A stretch of 64,000 nucleotides of DNA, taken from NCBI RefSeq assembly GCF_049846925.1, contig NZ_JBNCMT010000020.1:41232-105231 (forward strand). Direction: 5' to 3'. The notes beneath the pieces were generated by a model. The model saw nothing but the letters and a program-made list of their open reading frames with translations, searched no databases and was not told the origin of the DNA. Source of the DNA: Brevibacillus_H sp049846925 (lineage in GTDB: Bacteria; Bacillota; Bacilli; Brevibacillales; Brevibacillaceae). The first letter of the stretch is position 1, and each line of letters opens with the position of its first letter. A program made the translations under genes and the position numbers. Below are positions 25,901-35,064 of the stretch, piece after piece.

Positions 25901-28849
25901 TCGATACACAGGCAGTCGGGCAATACGGATCTAAGTGACCTGACTGTAGACGGAACCAGTGTAGCAGGATTCGATCCCGGGACATTGACTTATACCATCA
26001 ACGTACCGAATGCAACAACATCAGTCACGGTAGCAGGTACAGCAGCAGATGCAAACGCAAATGTGAGCGTGACAGGAGGCGGTGCCCTTAATGTAGGTGA
26101 CAACACCGTAACGTTGAAGGTAACTGCGGAAGACACCACGATTACAATGGACTATACGATTACCGTTCGCAGGCAGTCCAGCAATGCTGATTTAAGTACT
26201 CTAACAGTGGACGGTACAAGTGTAGAGGGATTTGATCCCGTAACGTTGACTTATGCAGTGACTGTACCGAATGCAACAACATTAGTCACGGTAGCAGGTA
26301 CGGCAGCAGATGCGAACGCAAATGTGAGTGTGACAGGAGGCGGTGCCCTTAATGTAGGTGATAACACCGTCACAGTAAGGGTGACAGCGGAGGACACATC
26401 GATCACAAAGGAGTACACGATCATAGTACACAGACAGTCGGGGAATGCGGATCTAAGTGACCTGACAATGGATGGCACAAGTGTAGCGGGATTCGATTCA
26501 GGTACCTTGGCCTATAACGTAATTGTACCAAATTCAACAACTGCTGTAACAGTAGCAGGTACAGCAGTGGATACGAACGCAACCGTGAACGTGATGGGAG
26601 GCACTAGTCTCGATGCGGGCGACAACACCGTCACGGTAAGAGTAACAGCAGAGGACACAGTCATCACAAAGGAGTACACAATCACGGTTCATAGACAATC
26701 GGGCAATGCTGATTTAAGTGCACTGACAGTAGACGGAACAAGTGTAACAGACTTTGATCCTGCCACTTTGACGTATACAGTAACAGTACCGAATGCGACA
26801 ACATCAGTCTCGGTAGCAGGAACAGCCGAAGATCAGAATGCAAGCGTAAGTGTGACAGGTGAGAACAACCTCCATGTAGGCGATAACACCGTCACGGTGA
26901 GTGTAATAGCAGAGGACACAACTATTACAAAGAACTACACGATCATAGTACACAGACAGTCGGGGAATGCGGATCTAAGTGACCTGACAATGGATGGCAC
27001 AAGTGTAGCGGGATTCGATTCAGGTACCTTGGCCTATAACGTAATTGTACCAAATTCAACAACTGCTGTAACAGTAGCAGGTACAGCAGTGGATACGAAC
27101 GCAACCGTGAACGTGATGGGAGGCACTAGTCTCGATGCGGGCGACAACACCGTCACGGTAAGAGTAACAGCAGAGGACACAGTCATCACAAAGGAGTACA
27201 CAATCACGGTTCATAGACAATCGGGCAATGCTGATTTAAGTGCCCTGACAGTAGACGGAACAAGTGTAACAGACTTTGATCCTGCCACTTTGACGTATAC
27301 AGTAACAGTACCGAATGCGACAACATCAGTCTCGGTAGCAGGAACAGCCGAAGATCAGAATGCAAGCGTAAGTGTGACAGGTGAGAACAACCTCCATGTA
27401 GGCGATAACACCGTCACGGTGAGTGTAATAGCAGAGGACACAACAATTACAAAGAACTACATGATCACGGTTGTACGTGCAGCCAGCAGCAATTCAAACT
27501 TGAGTTCTCTGACACTGTCAACTGGCAATTTAAGTCCGTCGTTCGATTCTGACACGACCAGTTACAAGGCAAGTGTAGAGTATAGCGTCACAAGCCTGAC
27601 AGTCACCCCTACTACTGCTGATTCAACGGCAAGTGTGGAAGTCAATCAAGTAGGTGTAACCAGCGGTCAAGTAAGCAGCGACATCAAACTGAATGTTGGC
27701 AACAATACAATCGACGTCACTGTAACGGCACAGGACAGTTCGAAGAAGTCCTATACGATCCAAGTGAGAAGACAGTCCGAAATCCCTCCTTTCTACCCGG
27801 TGACTAGCGTGAGTCTAGATGAAACCAAGTTGACGTTAAAAGCAGGAGGAAAAACGGCAGCCTTGCAGGCAATAATCACTCCTTCCTACGCTACCAATCA
27901 AAGCGTTAATTGGAGTTCAAGAGTTCCTGAAGTAGCATCTGTTGACCAGAATGGTGTCGTCACCCCACATAAAGAAGGGGAAACAATCATTACTGTGACA
28001 ACGGTTGACGGTCATTTTACTGCTGAATCGATTGTGAAGGTGGAGCCAGAGCAAAAGCCCGAGCCAGAAGTAAAAGTAGAGGTGCTGAAAGCCTCGAAAC
28101 CAAGTCTCTTGCTAAAACCAGGAAAATCTTCTTCAATTAAAGTATTTGCTGTTTATTCAGACGGTAAGGAAAAGGATATCACTAGAGACAAAAAGACCAG
28201 CTTTCAAAGCAGCTCGGATACTGGGGCAACAGTGACAAAAGGGGTAATCAAAGCTGGGAAAAAAGAAGGAGAAGTAACCATCACTATCAGCTACGAAGAC
28301 CAGGTTCTACAAATTCCTGTTACCATTTCCAAGGTTAGTTTGGAAGAACTTCTCATTCCCTTCGAGCAGATAGAAATGGAGATTGGGGAGGACATACGAC
28401 CTCAAGTAACTGCCAAATGGTTAGATGACTCACAAGACGAAGTAACAAATCAGGTACAATGGAAATCGGACACACCAGAAGTGGTTGTAATCGAGAATGG
28501 CAAACTGGTGGCAAAAGAGGCAGGAACAGCAAAAGTAACTGCCTATTATGGAGGCAAATCAGTCGAACTTCTGGTCAAAGTGAAAGAACCAAGGAATATA
28601 AAACGAATTTCGGTTAATAAACAAGCTGTAAAAATGGCAGTGGAAAAAACACAAGCAATCACATTGACGGTATACTATAAGGACGGAAGCAAACAAGTTG
28701 TTACCGAAAAAGCAGAGTGGAGCAGCGCAGATGAATCCATAGCAACTGTAGAAGATGGCAAGATTACAGCCATTGGCAAAGGAGTCACTACGGTGACGGT
28801 CAAGTACAGAGAACGCAAGCTGACCATCCGAGTCACGGTGACAGAATAA
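22973..28849 (+). CDS. Giant secreted protein with cadherin-like and BIG_2 repeats
   Basis: 1958 residues, ATG behind GGGAGG. Signal peptide 1-30 (ANA-EG). Residues about 32-210 resemble the DUF6273-type globular domain (SFWTRTPGSARSD...FAVRPTVYL). After a spacer there are five cadherin-like beta-sandwich units of about 98 aa (LSxLSLSxGxLxPxFDPxVTSYxxxVxNNVTS), eight 87-aa units (NADLSxLTVDGTSVAGFDPxTLTY), one more long unit, then BIG_2 domains to the end. No sortase, SLH or membrane anchor. The C-terminal 300 residues resemble those of the 12012 protein, so both probably attach or assemble in the same way. Confidence 0.75.
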   Translation: MKTFIQRFKWLLAFALLISMFQLTPQLANAEGNKPLSLASGKDIISFGGKQWILLNPSSGYMILKDHEITREFDPMYTQLYDPTDSDNLAYYLNNDFYNSLSNKEWIEYKNWTIGNEKNESANSVWANVGLISREELTLYQTQFGYIPVPSRSFWTRTPGSARSDLVYAASQFGAGSDVVGAYNTYFAVRPTVYLKPGLYVTSDGQITNIYGSISSKIVAPYPNQVFSEADDKKFLAINGTTVADAGVTNTVKYTIDGLSAHTNQTIQTFVANGTNQEFRKDITVDHTFPKGTYTLRVWNEDGGGKKYQEVTTTFIIGSSNKDLGGLSLSTGELSPGFDPAITSYSASVTNNVTSIIVTPTVADAAATVEVNGASTTSGQSSAPISLNPGGNTITVQVKAQDGTQKNYTVTVTRTANANNNLSGLSLSSGTLGPAFDPAVTIYSTNVGNNVTSITVTPTVEDVTATLQVNGASLASGQASTPINLYVGNNTITVRVMAQDGTPKDYTLTVRRVPSSNNNLSALSLSSGSLSPAFDPGVISYSTSVANNVTSIALTPTVADKTAMVEVNGESAISGQASTPIGLNVGENTITVRVRAQDGSQKNYTITVTRISSSNNNLSGLSLLSGTLNPGFDSAVTSYTASVANNVTTVTVTPTVADGAATLEINGASATNGQASAPISLNVGSNTITVRVTAQDGTQKNYTITVTRAVSSINNLSALSLSNGTINPGFDPAVTSYSATVANNVTSFTVTPTVADGASTVQVNGADTTSGQASTPISLNTGSNTITVRVTAQDGTPKDYTISVKRQSGNADLSDLTVDGTSVAGFDPGTLTYTINVPNATTSVTVAGTAADANANVSVTGGGALNVGDNTVTLKVTAEDTTITMDYTITVRRQSSNADLSTLTVDGTSVAGFDPGTLTYAVTVPNATTLVTVAGTAADANANVSVTGGGALNVGDNTVTVRVTAEDTSVTNEYTISIHRQSGNTDLSDLTVDGTSVAGFDPGTLTYTINVPNATTSVTVAGTAADANANVSVTGGGALNVGDNTVTLKVTAEDTTITMDYTITVRRQSSNADLSTLTVDGTSVEGFDPVTLTYAVTVPNATTLVTVAGTAADANANVSVTGGGALNVGDNTVTVRVTAEDTSITKEYTIIVHRQSGNADLSDLTMDGTSVAGFDSGTLAYNVIVPNSTTAVTVAGTAVDTNATVNVMGGTSLDAGDNTVTVRVTAEDTVITKEYTITVHRQSGNADLSALTVDGTSVTDFDPATLTYTVTVPNATTSVSVAGTAEDQNASVSVTGENNLHVGDNTVTVSVIAEDTTITKNYTIIVHRQSGNADLSDLTMDGTSVAGFDSGTLAYNVIVPNSTTAVTVAGTAVDTNATVNVMGGTSLDAGDNTVTVRVTAEDTVITKEYTITVHRQSGNADLSALTVDGTSVTDFDPATLTYTVTVPNATTSVSVAGTAEDQNASVSVTGENNLHVGDNTVTVSVIAEDTTITKNYMITVVRAASSNSNLSSLTLSTGNLSPSFDSDTTSYKASVEYSVTSLTVTPTTADSTASVEVNQVGVTSGQVSSDIKLNVGNNTIDVTVTAQDSSKKSYTIQVRRQSEIPPFYPVTSVSLDETKLTLKAGGKTAALQAIITPSYATNQSVNWSSRVPEVASVDQNGVVTPHKEGETIITVTTVDGHFTAESIVKVEPEQKPEPEVKVEVLKASKPSLLLKPGKSSSIKVFAVYSDGKEKDITRDKKTSFQSSSDTGATVTKGVIKAGKKEGEVTITISYEDQVLQIPVTISKVSLEELLIPFEQIEMEIGEDIRPQVTAKWLDDSQDEVTNQVQWKSDTPEVVVIENGKLVAKEAGTAKVTAYYGGKSVELLVKVKEPRNIKRISVNKQAVKMAVEKTQAITLTVYYKDGSKQVVTEKAEWSSADESIATVEDGKITAIGKGVTTVTVKYRERKLTIRVTVTE
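25389..27476 (+). repeat. Four 522-bp coding super-repeats (A, A', B, B')
   Basis: Units start at 25389, 25911, 26433 and 26955. Each is 522 bp (two 87-codon domains). Units 1 and 2 are almost identical to each other, as are units 3 and 4, while the two pairs differ. This shows two separate recent duplications in phase with the domain pair. Confidence 0.85.
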
Positions 28850-28855
28850 ATCACT

Positions 28856-28889
28856 ACCCGATCTTCTCATGGAGGATCGGGTTTTTTTT
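28856..28889 (+). terminator. Intrinsic terminator
   Basis: ACCCGATC / GATCGGGT stem followed by TTTTTTTC. Confidence 0.8.
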
Positions 28890-28985
28890 CATTTGCTTCT
28901 CTACCGATACTTAGCATTATTTGCTAAAATTATATTAATTAGTAAATTTCGACAAGTGAATATACAGAAAAAAGGAGAAATTGAT

Positions 28986-31900
28986 TTGCAATTCAGTGAG
29001 AATACCATTGCTGGTTATAGAATCTACCAGGTTCTTTTTGAAGAAGCTGGTATGATCATCGGTCGCGCTTTCAGAGAAAGTGATAATTGCTCTGTTGTCC
29101 TAAAGATTGTCAGCGGGGAAATCCATTCCTTGAATGAAATCGCCACTATCGTTAAGGAATATGAAATTACTCGTGAATTAAACGTAGATGGTATCGTCAA
29201 ACCGCTTTCACTGGAGAGAAATGGCTCAACATATATGCTAGTTCAGGAGGATGTTCAAGGAGTTTCCTTTCGTGAATGCATGGGGAAATGCCAACATTCA
29301 CTGACCGATTTTTTACGAATCAGCATACAGGTAGCTGACATTGTAGGACAACTACACCAGGCACAGTGCATTCACAATGATTTGAACCCAGACAATATCA
29401 TCGTAGACCCAGAAACGATGCAGGTTAGAATCATTGGCTTTGGAAAAGCGGCCTTGGTTGTATCACAAGATCAGCAGGTAGATGGACCTGAATTGCGTGG
29501 CACCTTGCCCTATATTTCTCCTGAAATGACGGGACGATTAAAGCGGATTGCAGATTATCGGGCAGATCTTTACTCATTGGGCATCACTTTATATGAAATG
29601 ATAACCGGACAGCTTCCTTTTGAAGCGAGTGATCCGCTCGAGTGGGTGCATGCTCATTTGGCTAAAGTACCTGTTCCTGCAAAGAAGTTGGCACCACAAA
29701 TTCCTGATGTGCTATCTGAAATGATTATGAAACTTTTACATAAAGATCCGGACAACAGGTACCAGAGTGCTTTCGGTTTGAAAGATGATCTGGAGCATTG
29801 TCTTGCCAAGTGGAAAGAATCAGGCACAGTGAGTGATTTTGTGCTTGGGCAAAGAGATACTTCCCGTTTTTTTCTGATCGCACCTCATTTGTATGGAAGA
29901 GAAAAAGAACTTGCAATCGTGCAAGAAATATACGAAGAGACCTGTCAAGGAACAACCAAGATGTTGCTCATCTCGGGACCTTCGGGTATCGGGAAAACAG
30001 CGTTGGTGAAAGAGATACAGAATCGATTGGGCAGAGAAAATGGATATTTTCTTACCGGAAAATTTGAGCAATTTCATCGAGATGTTCCGTATACTCCACT
30101 AATTGAGGCGTTTCGCGGTCTAATTCTCCAAATCATCATCGAAAGTCAGGATCGGGTTGAACGCTGGAAGAAACAACTCCGATCAGCTTTGGGAGCGAAT
30201 GCTTCCATTGTTGCTGAGGTAATTCCGGAAATGAAACTGCTTATTGATGAAGTGCCTCCCGTTGAACAGTTGTCAACAGTTGAAACCAATCACAGATTTC
30301 AATCGACTTTTCGTGATTTTTTACATATTTTTACCAAAGGCGGCCATCCGCTGGTCATTTTTCTTGATGATCTCCAATGGGCTGATACGGACTCATTGCA
30401 GATGATCCAATCCTTCATTACAGACCCGGATGGCGAATGTTTGCTATTCATTGGTTCTTACCGTGATAGCGAGGTTAGCAATCTCCATCCCTTCTCTTTG
30501 AAAATGGACAAGTGGAAACAGGCAGGAGCAGATATCCATACGCTCTCGTTGGACCCACTTCCATTATCTGAATTCAATCAGTTGGTTGCAGATACACTTG
30601 GCGATGACGGTGTTCGAACAATGGGTGTATCAAAAGCCATCTACAGAAAGACAGCAGGAAACCCATTCTTCTTCAAGCAGTTGTTCCAAACGTTGTACGA
30701 TGAAAAATTGCTTTGGTATAATCAGGGGCTGGGGATCTGGGAATGGGATGACGCTGGAATCGAGAGGAAACAAACCTCTGATGATCTGTACCAGTTTGTT
30801 GTTGGAAAACTAAATCGGCTTCCAGAGAGAACGAGAAAGGTTCTGTCATTAGCTGCATGTTTGGGCAGTCGATTTGATTTGAAAATGCTTGCGGACGTAG
30901 AGCAGACATCAATTGAACAACTAGCGGCTGATCTGTGGGTAGCCATTCGAGAAGGATTGATCATTCCAGTAGAAGGTCAGTTCTTGTACAGTTTTCTGCA
31001 CGATCGAGTGCTGCAGGCGGCATATTCGCTACAAGAAGAGTCCGAGCGGAGACATTTTCATTGGAAGATGGCAACCTATCTGCAAGATCATTTCTCAAGT
31101 GAAAATAGTTCAGTGGACATTATCGAATTTGCCAATCACTCCAATCTGGGAATTTCTTATATTTCGGAAGGTCATGAGATCGTTCAAGTGATGGAGCGAA
31201 ACCTTGCAGCCGGAAGAAAAGCAATGTCATCCTCTGCATATGAAGCGGCTGCTCTTTTTTTGAGAGTGGGTACTTCGCTTGTGGATGAGCAGCATTGGCA
31301 AAACCATTATCAACTGTGTTTTGATCTGTTGTTGGAACGGATGGAATGCGAGTATTTGTGTGGATGCTATGAGCAGGCAGAAGAGTTGTATGATGAGCTG
31401 AACAGGCGTTCGCGGGACCGAATGGATCGAGCGCTTATTTGCAGAGTGATCGCTACACAGTATGTCAATCTTGGCAAATATTCTGAAGCCATTTCATTAG
31501 GCTTGAAAGTATTGGCAGAGTTTGACATTCATCTCAAGATCAAGCCAAAACCTTACGTCGTTGCAAAAGAAATGCTGATTGCCAAATGGCAGCTTAGAAA
31601 TCGAATCAATCAGATTAACCAATTGCCAAAAATGACGGATGAAAAGTTTAAAGTGGTAATGGATTTGATGTTTACGATAACGGCGCCTTCCTTCTTTTCT
31701 AACAAAGAGCTCTATACTGTCCTCATGTCCCGATCAGTCAGGCTGTCTTTGAAATATGGAATCTCTCCCGCTTCCACAAGTGCATTTGCTGCATTCGGCA
31801 TGATCCTGACTCTTGGGTTGGAGGACTACGAAACGGGGTACCGCCTAGGTAAAATTGCTTTGGAAATAGCAGATAACTACAATATTCCATCAATCAAAAG

Positions 31901-33665
31901 CAAGACCTATGTGATGTTTGGGGCTGTCATATCTCGATTTATCAAACATGCGAGCGAAGCCGAAGAATATCTCGAACAGGCATTACAGTTTGGGCTTGAG
32001 TCAGGTGATTATGTTTTTGCCAGCTATGCAATGGGGGCTCATATCAATTCCTTTTATGGAAGGAAAAATCTTACCGAGTTGAATCGGTGGATTGCCAACT
32101 ACCTGGAAATCCTGACTGAGACCAAAGATGAGTTTGTCATAGACAATTTCTATCTTTACCAACAGTGGATTCTTGCTCTGCAAGGTTCAACGAAAAACCC
32201 AATTTCGTTTGATACGGAGACGTTTCATGAAGATGAGTTTTTGAAATCGATCCAGCAAAAAGAATTCAAAAATACCACGCTGTTTCAATATTACACATAC
32301 AAAACACAACTGAACTATTTGTTTGGAAAGTATGATGAAGCAATAAAATGTGCAAACGCAGCTAGGGCATTTACACCCTATGCCACTCATTTGCCGCATC
32401 TGGCTGAATGCTATTTCTATGAATCACTTGCCATTGCAGCAAAGTATCCTGATTTTCCTGCATCGATACGCACAAAAATGTGGAATCGCTTGAAGCAGAT
32501 TCGGACTTGCTATGAAAAATGGTCAAGGTATTCACCTGATAATTTCCAACATAAATTGTTGCTAATCAATGCGGAGATTTCTCGATTATCTCATGATGAA
32601 GCAAAAATGTTGGAACAATACGAGAAGGCGATCAACTCATCGATTGAAAATGGATATATTTTAAGTGCTGCCATTGCTGGCGAGTGCGCAGCAATTTATT
32701 TCCAGGCGAAGGGAATAGAAACGGTTGTCAATTCCTATGCAGCCAAGGCATATAAAAACTATCTGGCGTGGGGTGGCACAGCGAAAGCAAACCAGTTGCT
32801 GGAGAATTTCCCACGCTATAAATCACTCGTTGACTCTCACGCAAGACACGGCAAAAGCCAAGCAATAGACAAACCTGTTGGAAGCCATGATCCGGTAACA
32901 GAACTGAATGTACTGGATCGAAGTACTCTTTTGAAAGCCTCACAGACAGTAGCAGAAGAAATAGAAGTGGAACAGGTAGTAAGCAGATTGATGAAACTGA
33001 TCGTTGAAAACGCTGGTGCACAAAAAGGGTATCTGATTGTGGAAAAGGACGGTGCCTTTGTTGTTGAAATCGCATCGAGTACTCAATCCGATCCGGGAGT
33101 GGTCATCTGTTCTGTTCCACTCAAAGAAATGGACTTTGCATCAGAAGCAATCCTCCGATATGTTACAAGAACGCAAGAAATTGTTATTCTGGATGATGCG
33201 GCGAAAATTGGGCTATTTCATTCAGATTCGTATGTGAAGCGTCATCAAGTGAAATCAATCTTGTGTTTACCTATTTTCATCCAGGGAGAACTGACCAGTA
33301 TTCTTTATTTAGAGAATGAGCTAACGACAAGCGCTTTCTCTCAAGAAAGGCTTGAGGTGCTGAAATTGCTTTCGACCCAACTGAGTTATGTGAAAAAGAT
33401 GCTCTCAGCTTATAGACATGTGGCTGCTGGAGCGGAGACAAAAATGAAGTCGGAAGAAGCAGAGTTAATTGAACCACTTACGGAGCGGGAACTGGAAGTA
33501 CTCCGACTTATGGCTGACGGATTCACAAACAAAGAGATAGCTGAGCAGTTAGTGATTACCATCGGCACGGTTAAATTTCACGTGAATAATATATTTACCA
33601 AATTAGGCGTAAATCGTCGTACAAAAGCTATTTTAGAAGCCAAAAAACATCATTTGCTTTCATAG
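28986..33665 (+). CDS. Kinase-like / AAA ATPase / GAF / LuxR-type multidomain regulator
   Basis: 1559 residues from TTG 28986, set by AAAAGGAG 8 bases upstream; the frame opens earlier. Domains in order: Ser/Thr kinase-like (about 10-280) with a catalytic-loop HNDLNPDNI and GTLPYISPEMTG; AAA/STAND ATPase (about 295-600) with Walker A GPSGIGKTAL and Walker B PLVIFLDDLQWADT; helical TPR-like region (about 700-1280); GAF (about 1320-1460); C-terminal LuxR HTH (about 1495-1555, LTERELEVLRLMADG.TNKEIAEQL). The kinase metal-binding DFG reads GFG, so it may be inactive. Known relatives are sensor kinases of the PknK/HstK type. Probably a large cytoplasmic transcription regulator; its ligand is unknown. 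Confidence 0.82.
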   Translation: MQFSENTIAGYRIYQVLFEEAGMIIGRAFRESDNCSVVLKIVSGEIHSLNEIATIVKEYEITRELNVDGIVKPLSLERNGSTYMLVQEDVQGVSFRECMGKCQHSLTDFLRISIQVADIVGQLHQAQCIHNDLNPDNIIVDPETMQVRIIGFGKAALVVSQDQQVDGPELRGTLPYISPEMTGRLKRIADYRADLYSLGITLYEMITGQLPFEASDPLEWVHAHLAKVPVPAKKLAPQIPDVLSEMIMKLLHKDPDNRYQSAFGLKDDLEHCLAKWKESGTVSDFVLGQRDTSRFFLIAPHLYGREKELAIVQEIYEETCQGTTKMLLISGPSGIGKTALVKEIQNRLGRENGYFLTGKFEQFHRDVPYTPLIEAFRGLILQIIIESQDRVERWKKQLRSALGANASIVAEVIPEMKLLIDEVPPVEQLSTVETNHRFQSTFRDFLHIFTKGGHPLVIFLDDLQWADTDSLQMIQSFITDPDGECLLFIGSYRDSEVSNLHPFSLKMDKWKQAGADIHTLSLDPLPLSEFNQLVADTLGDDGVRTMGVSKAIYRKTAGNPFFFKQLFQTLYDEKLLWYNQGLGIWEWDDAGIERKQTSDDLYQFVVGKLNRLPERTRKVLSLAACLGSRFDLKMLADVEQTSIEQLAADLWVAIREGLIIPVEGQFLYSFLHDRVLQAAYSLQEESERRHFHWKMATYLQDHFSSENSSVDIIEFANHSNLGISYISEGHEIVQVMERNLAAGRKAMSSSAYEAAALFLRVGTSLVDEQHWQNHYQLCFDLLLERMECEYLCGCYEQAEELYDELNRRSRDRMDRALICRVIATQYVNLGKYSEAISLGLKVLAEFDIHLKIKPKPYVVAKEMLIAKWQLRNRINQINQLPKMTDEKFKVVMDLMFTITAPSFFSNKELYTVLMSRSVRLSLKYGISPASTSAFAAFGMILTLGLEDYETGYRLGKIALEIADNYNIPSIKSKTYVMFGAVISRFIKHASEAEEYLEQALQFGLESGDYVFASYAMGAHINSFYGRKNLTELNRWIANYLEILTETKDEFVIDNFYLYQQWILALQGSTKNPISFDTETFHEDEFLKSIQQKEFKNTTLFQYYTYKTQLNYLFGKYDEAIKCANAARAFTPYATHLPHLAECYFYESLAIAAKYPDFPASIRTKMWNRLKQIRTCYEKWSRYSPDNFQHKLLLINAEISRLSHDEAKMLEQYEKAINSSIENGYILSAAIAGECAAIYFQAKGIETVVNSYAAKAYKNYLAWGGTAKANQLLENFPRYKSLVDSHARHGKSQAIDKPVGSHDPVTELNVLDRSTLLKASQTVAEEIEVEQVVSRLMKLIVENAGAQKGYLIVEKDGAFVVEIASSTQSDPGVVICSVPLKEMDFASEAILRYVTRTQEIVILDDAAKIGLFHSDSYVKRHQVKSILCLPIFIQGELTSILYLENELTTSAFSQERLEVLKLLSTQLSYVKKMLSAYRHVAAGAETKMKSEEAELIEPLTERELEVLRLMADGFTNKEIAEQLVITIGTVKFHVNNIFTKLGVNRRTKAILEAKKHHLLS

Positions 33666-33689
33666 CAGGGAATTACAAGATGGGTTTCA

Positions 33690-33720
33690 GGTTGCCGAGA
33701 AAGTCTCGGCAACCTTTTTT
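33690..33720 (+). terminator. Intrinsic terminator
   Basis: GGTTGCCGAGA / TCTCGGCAACC, 11 pairs, 3-base loop, then TTTTTT. Confidence 0.9.
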
Positions 33721-33801
33721 ATATGCAATTACTTTTACAAATCACCGCGTTAATATTGATAACATTATTAATATTACTATATATTTAGGAGGCGCTGGCC
33801 T

Positions 33802-34083
33802 ATGCTACATTCAAATAAAGAAACCCAAACTTCATATGAGTTTGTTTGCCTTGAAGAACTTGTTCCAGAGGAAAAGCTAAAGTCTTGGAACAGACACTAA
33901 TGACCGCAACAGTACAAAACATAAAAAAGATAGCTCTCCACTTAGCCAAGATAAGCTAAGGAAAAGAGCTATCTTATTTTTTCTTCGAACAATATTCGTA
34001 CTGTTATTGTCATATTGTCCTATTGAACGAATAGAAAAAGGTGGTTTATCTAAAGTCTGAAAATCAGACATAAGCTGGTTTTT
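33802..34083 (+). mobile_element. IS1182-type transposase remnant, left copy
   Basis: Begins with ATG and the IS1182-like N-terminus (MLHSNKETQTSYEFVCLEEL), then jumps within CAGAGGAAAAGCTA into the transposase C-terminus in another frame (AKVLEQTLMTATVQNIKKIALHL, stop at 33957-33959). The catalytic middle is deleted. From 33866 onward it matches 39007-39216, including the non-coding tail GGTGGTTTATCT. Not capable of transposition. Confidence 0.75.
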
Positions 34084-34111
34084 TATTTCAAGAGTAAAAT
34101 CGAAAAATTTA

Positions 34112-34678
34112 CTAGTTAATATAAGATTCTTCCACCTGTTCATCGCTTGAATCAGAATAGGTAAAAATGTCTTCTTCTTTCTTTTCCCTGTTTATTATAA
34201 TCGCTTTTGGCTCAAGTTTTTTAAGTATGGCTACAAATCCGCGAACAGTCCACAAAGTGAGATTGACTGAGGCAAACGTGTGTAGAGGTGTCCAGTTGTT
34301 CCAGTGAAATAATTTTGTCTTTTTTTCAAGCACCCATTGCCCAATCGACATAGGTACACTGAAACATAAACTTTGTATTACCATAGTCAATGGTTTGACA
34401 TTGTAACTCATTCTTACCCAAAGTACGCTAAGTAATGGGAATAATAGGTAATCGAACAAAATGTTGATATCAAAAGTTTTAGAAAGTGGACGAACAGGAT
34501 ATTTAACCCGTCCAGAATTTACAACGATATTGTCTATGATGCTTGCCAAAACTCCCTTCATAAAGAAGACAGTAAGCCAGACATTTAACTTTGGTTTGCG
34601 AAACAAAAAGGGAATCGAACCCATACATACGAGGAACAAAGCTCTTAGTAACATTCTTTCCATTAAGATAGCACGCAT
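34112..34678 (-). CDS. CBO0543-like small membrane protein
   Basis: Up to 188 residues; the ATG at 34678 sits too close to its AAAAGGA site, so M6 (34663) may be the real start. Four or five hydrophobic helices with short loops containing FRKPKLNVWLTVFFMKGVLASIIDNIVV and KYPVRPL...FDINILFDYLLFPLLSV, a pattern of the CBO0543 family of Firmicute membrane proteins. Acidic C-terminal tail. Function unknown. Family members are often seen next to spore-germination genes, as here. Confidence 0.5.
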   Translation of the reverse strand: MRAILMERMLLRALFLVCMGSIPFLFRKPKLNVWLTVFFMKGVLASIIDNIVVNSGRVKYPVRPLSKTFDINILFDYLLFPLLSVLWVRMSYNVKPLTMVIQSLCFSVPMSIGQWVLEKKTKLFHWNNWTPLHTFASVNLTLWTVRGFVAILKKLEPKAIIINREKKEEDIFTYSDSSDEQVEESYIN

Positions 34679-35064
34679 CCTTTTTTCTAGATTGTAGTTA
34701 ATGTAAGTTGGATAGTTATAGCTTTCCCAAGTTTAAGACCATTAACAGAAAATAGTGAGATGGGAAAATAAACATGTGCTATGTAAATGCAATACCACTT
34801 CTTTTAAAGTCAAAATGTATTCTTTGTAATAACTTAACAAATACTACATTAGGACACAGACATGAATAAGCTATTAAACAGACAAATTTTCAATGGCTGA
34901 TATTTTTTGTGTATACCCCATTTGGTATGTGGGATGACTATCGTGATGCAGGAGGAAGAAAAAAGCCCTACTCTTTCCTCCCTTTTGTCGTTTCAGCTTA
35001 TTTTTGTACGGTAGTTGTTCAAAGGAAGTAGGTAAAAGGTGAAATTACATGTGAGGTTCAAATC
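34679..35064. other. Intergenic region before ger operon
   Basis: 386 AT-rich bases between divergent genes. A purine-rich hairpin GGAGGAAGA / TCTTTCCTCC lies near 34951-34985 in front of the operon. I could not identify a convincing forespore (sigma-G) promoter. No gene is seen. Confidence 0.45.

Noticed and set aside
25389..27476. CRISPR-like or satellite array suggested by regular repeats
   Set aside because: Units are 522 bp, continuous in one reading frame and encode beta-sandwich domains.
34461..34697. 78-codon forward frame opposite the CBO0543-like gene
   Set aside because: No ribosome site; opposite strand shows coherent membrane helices.
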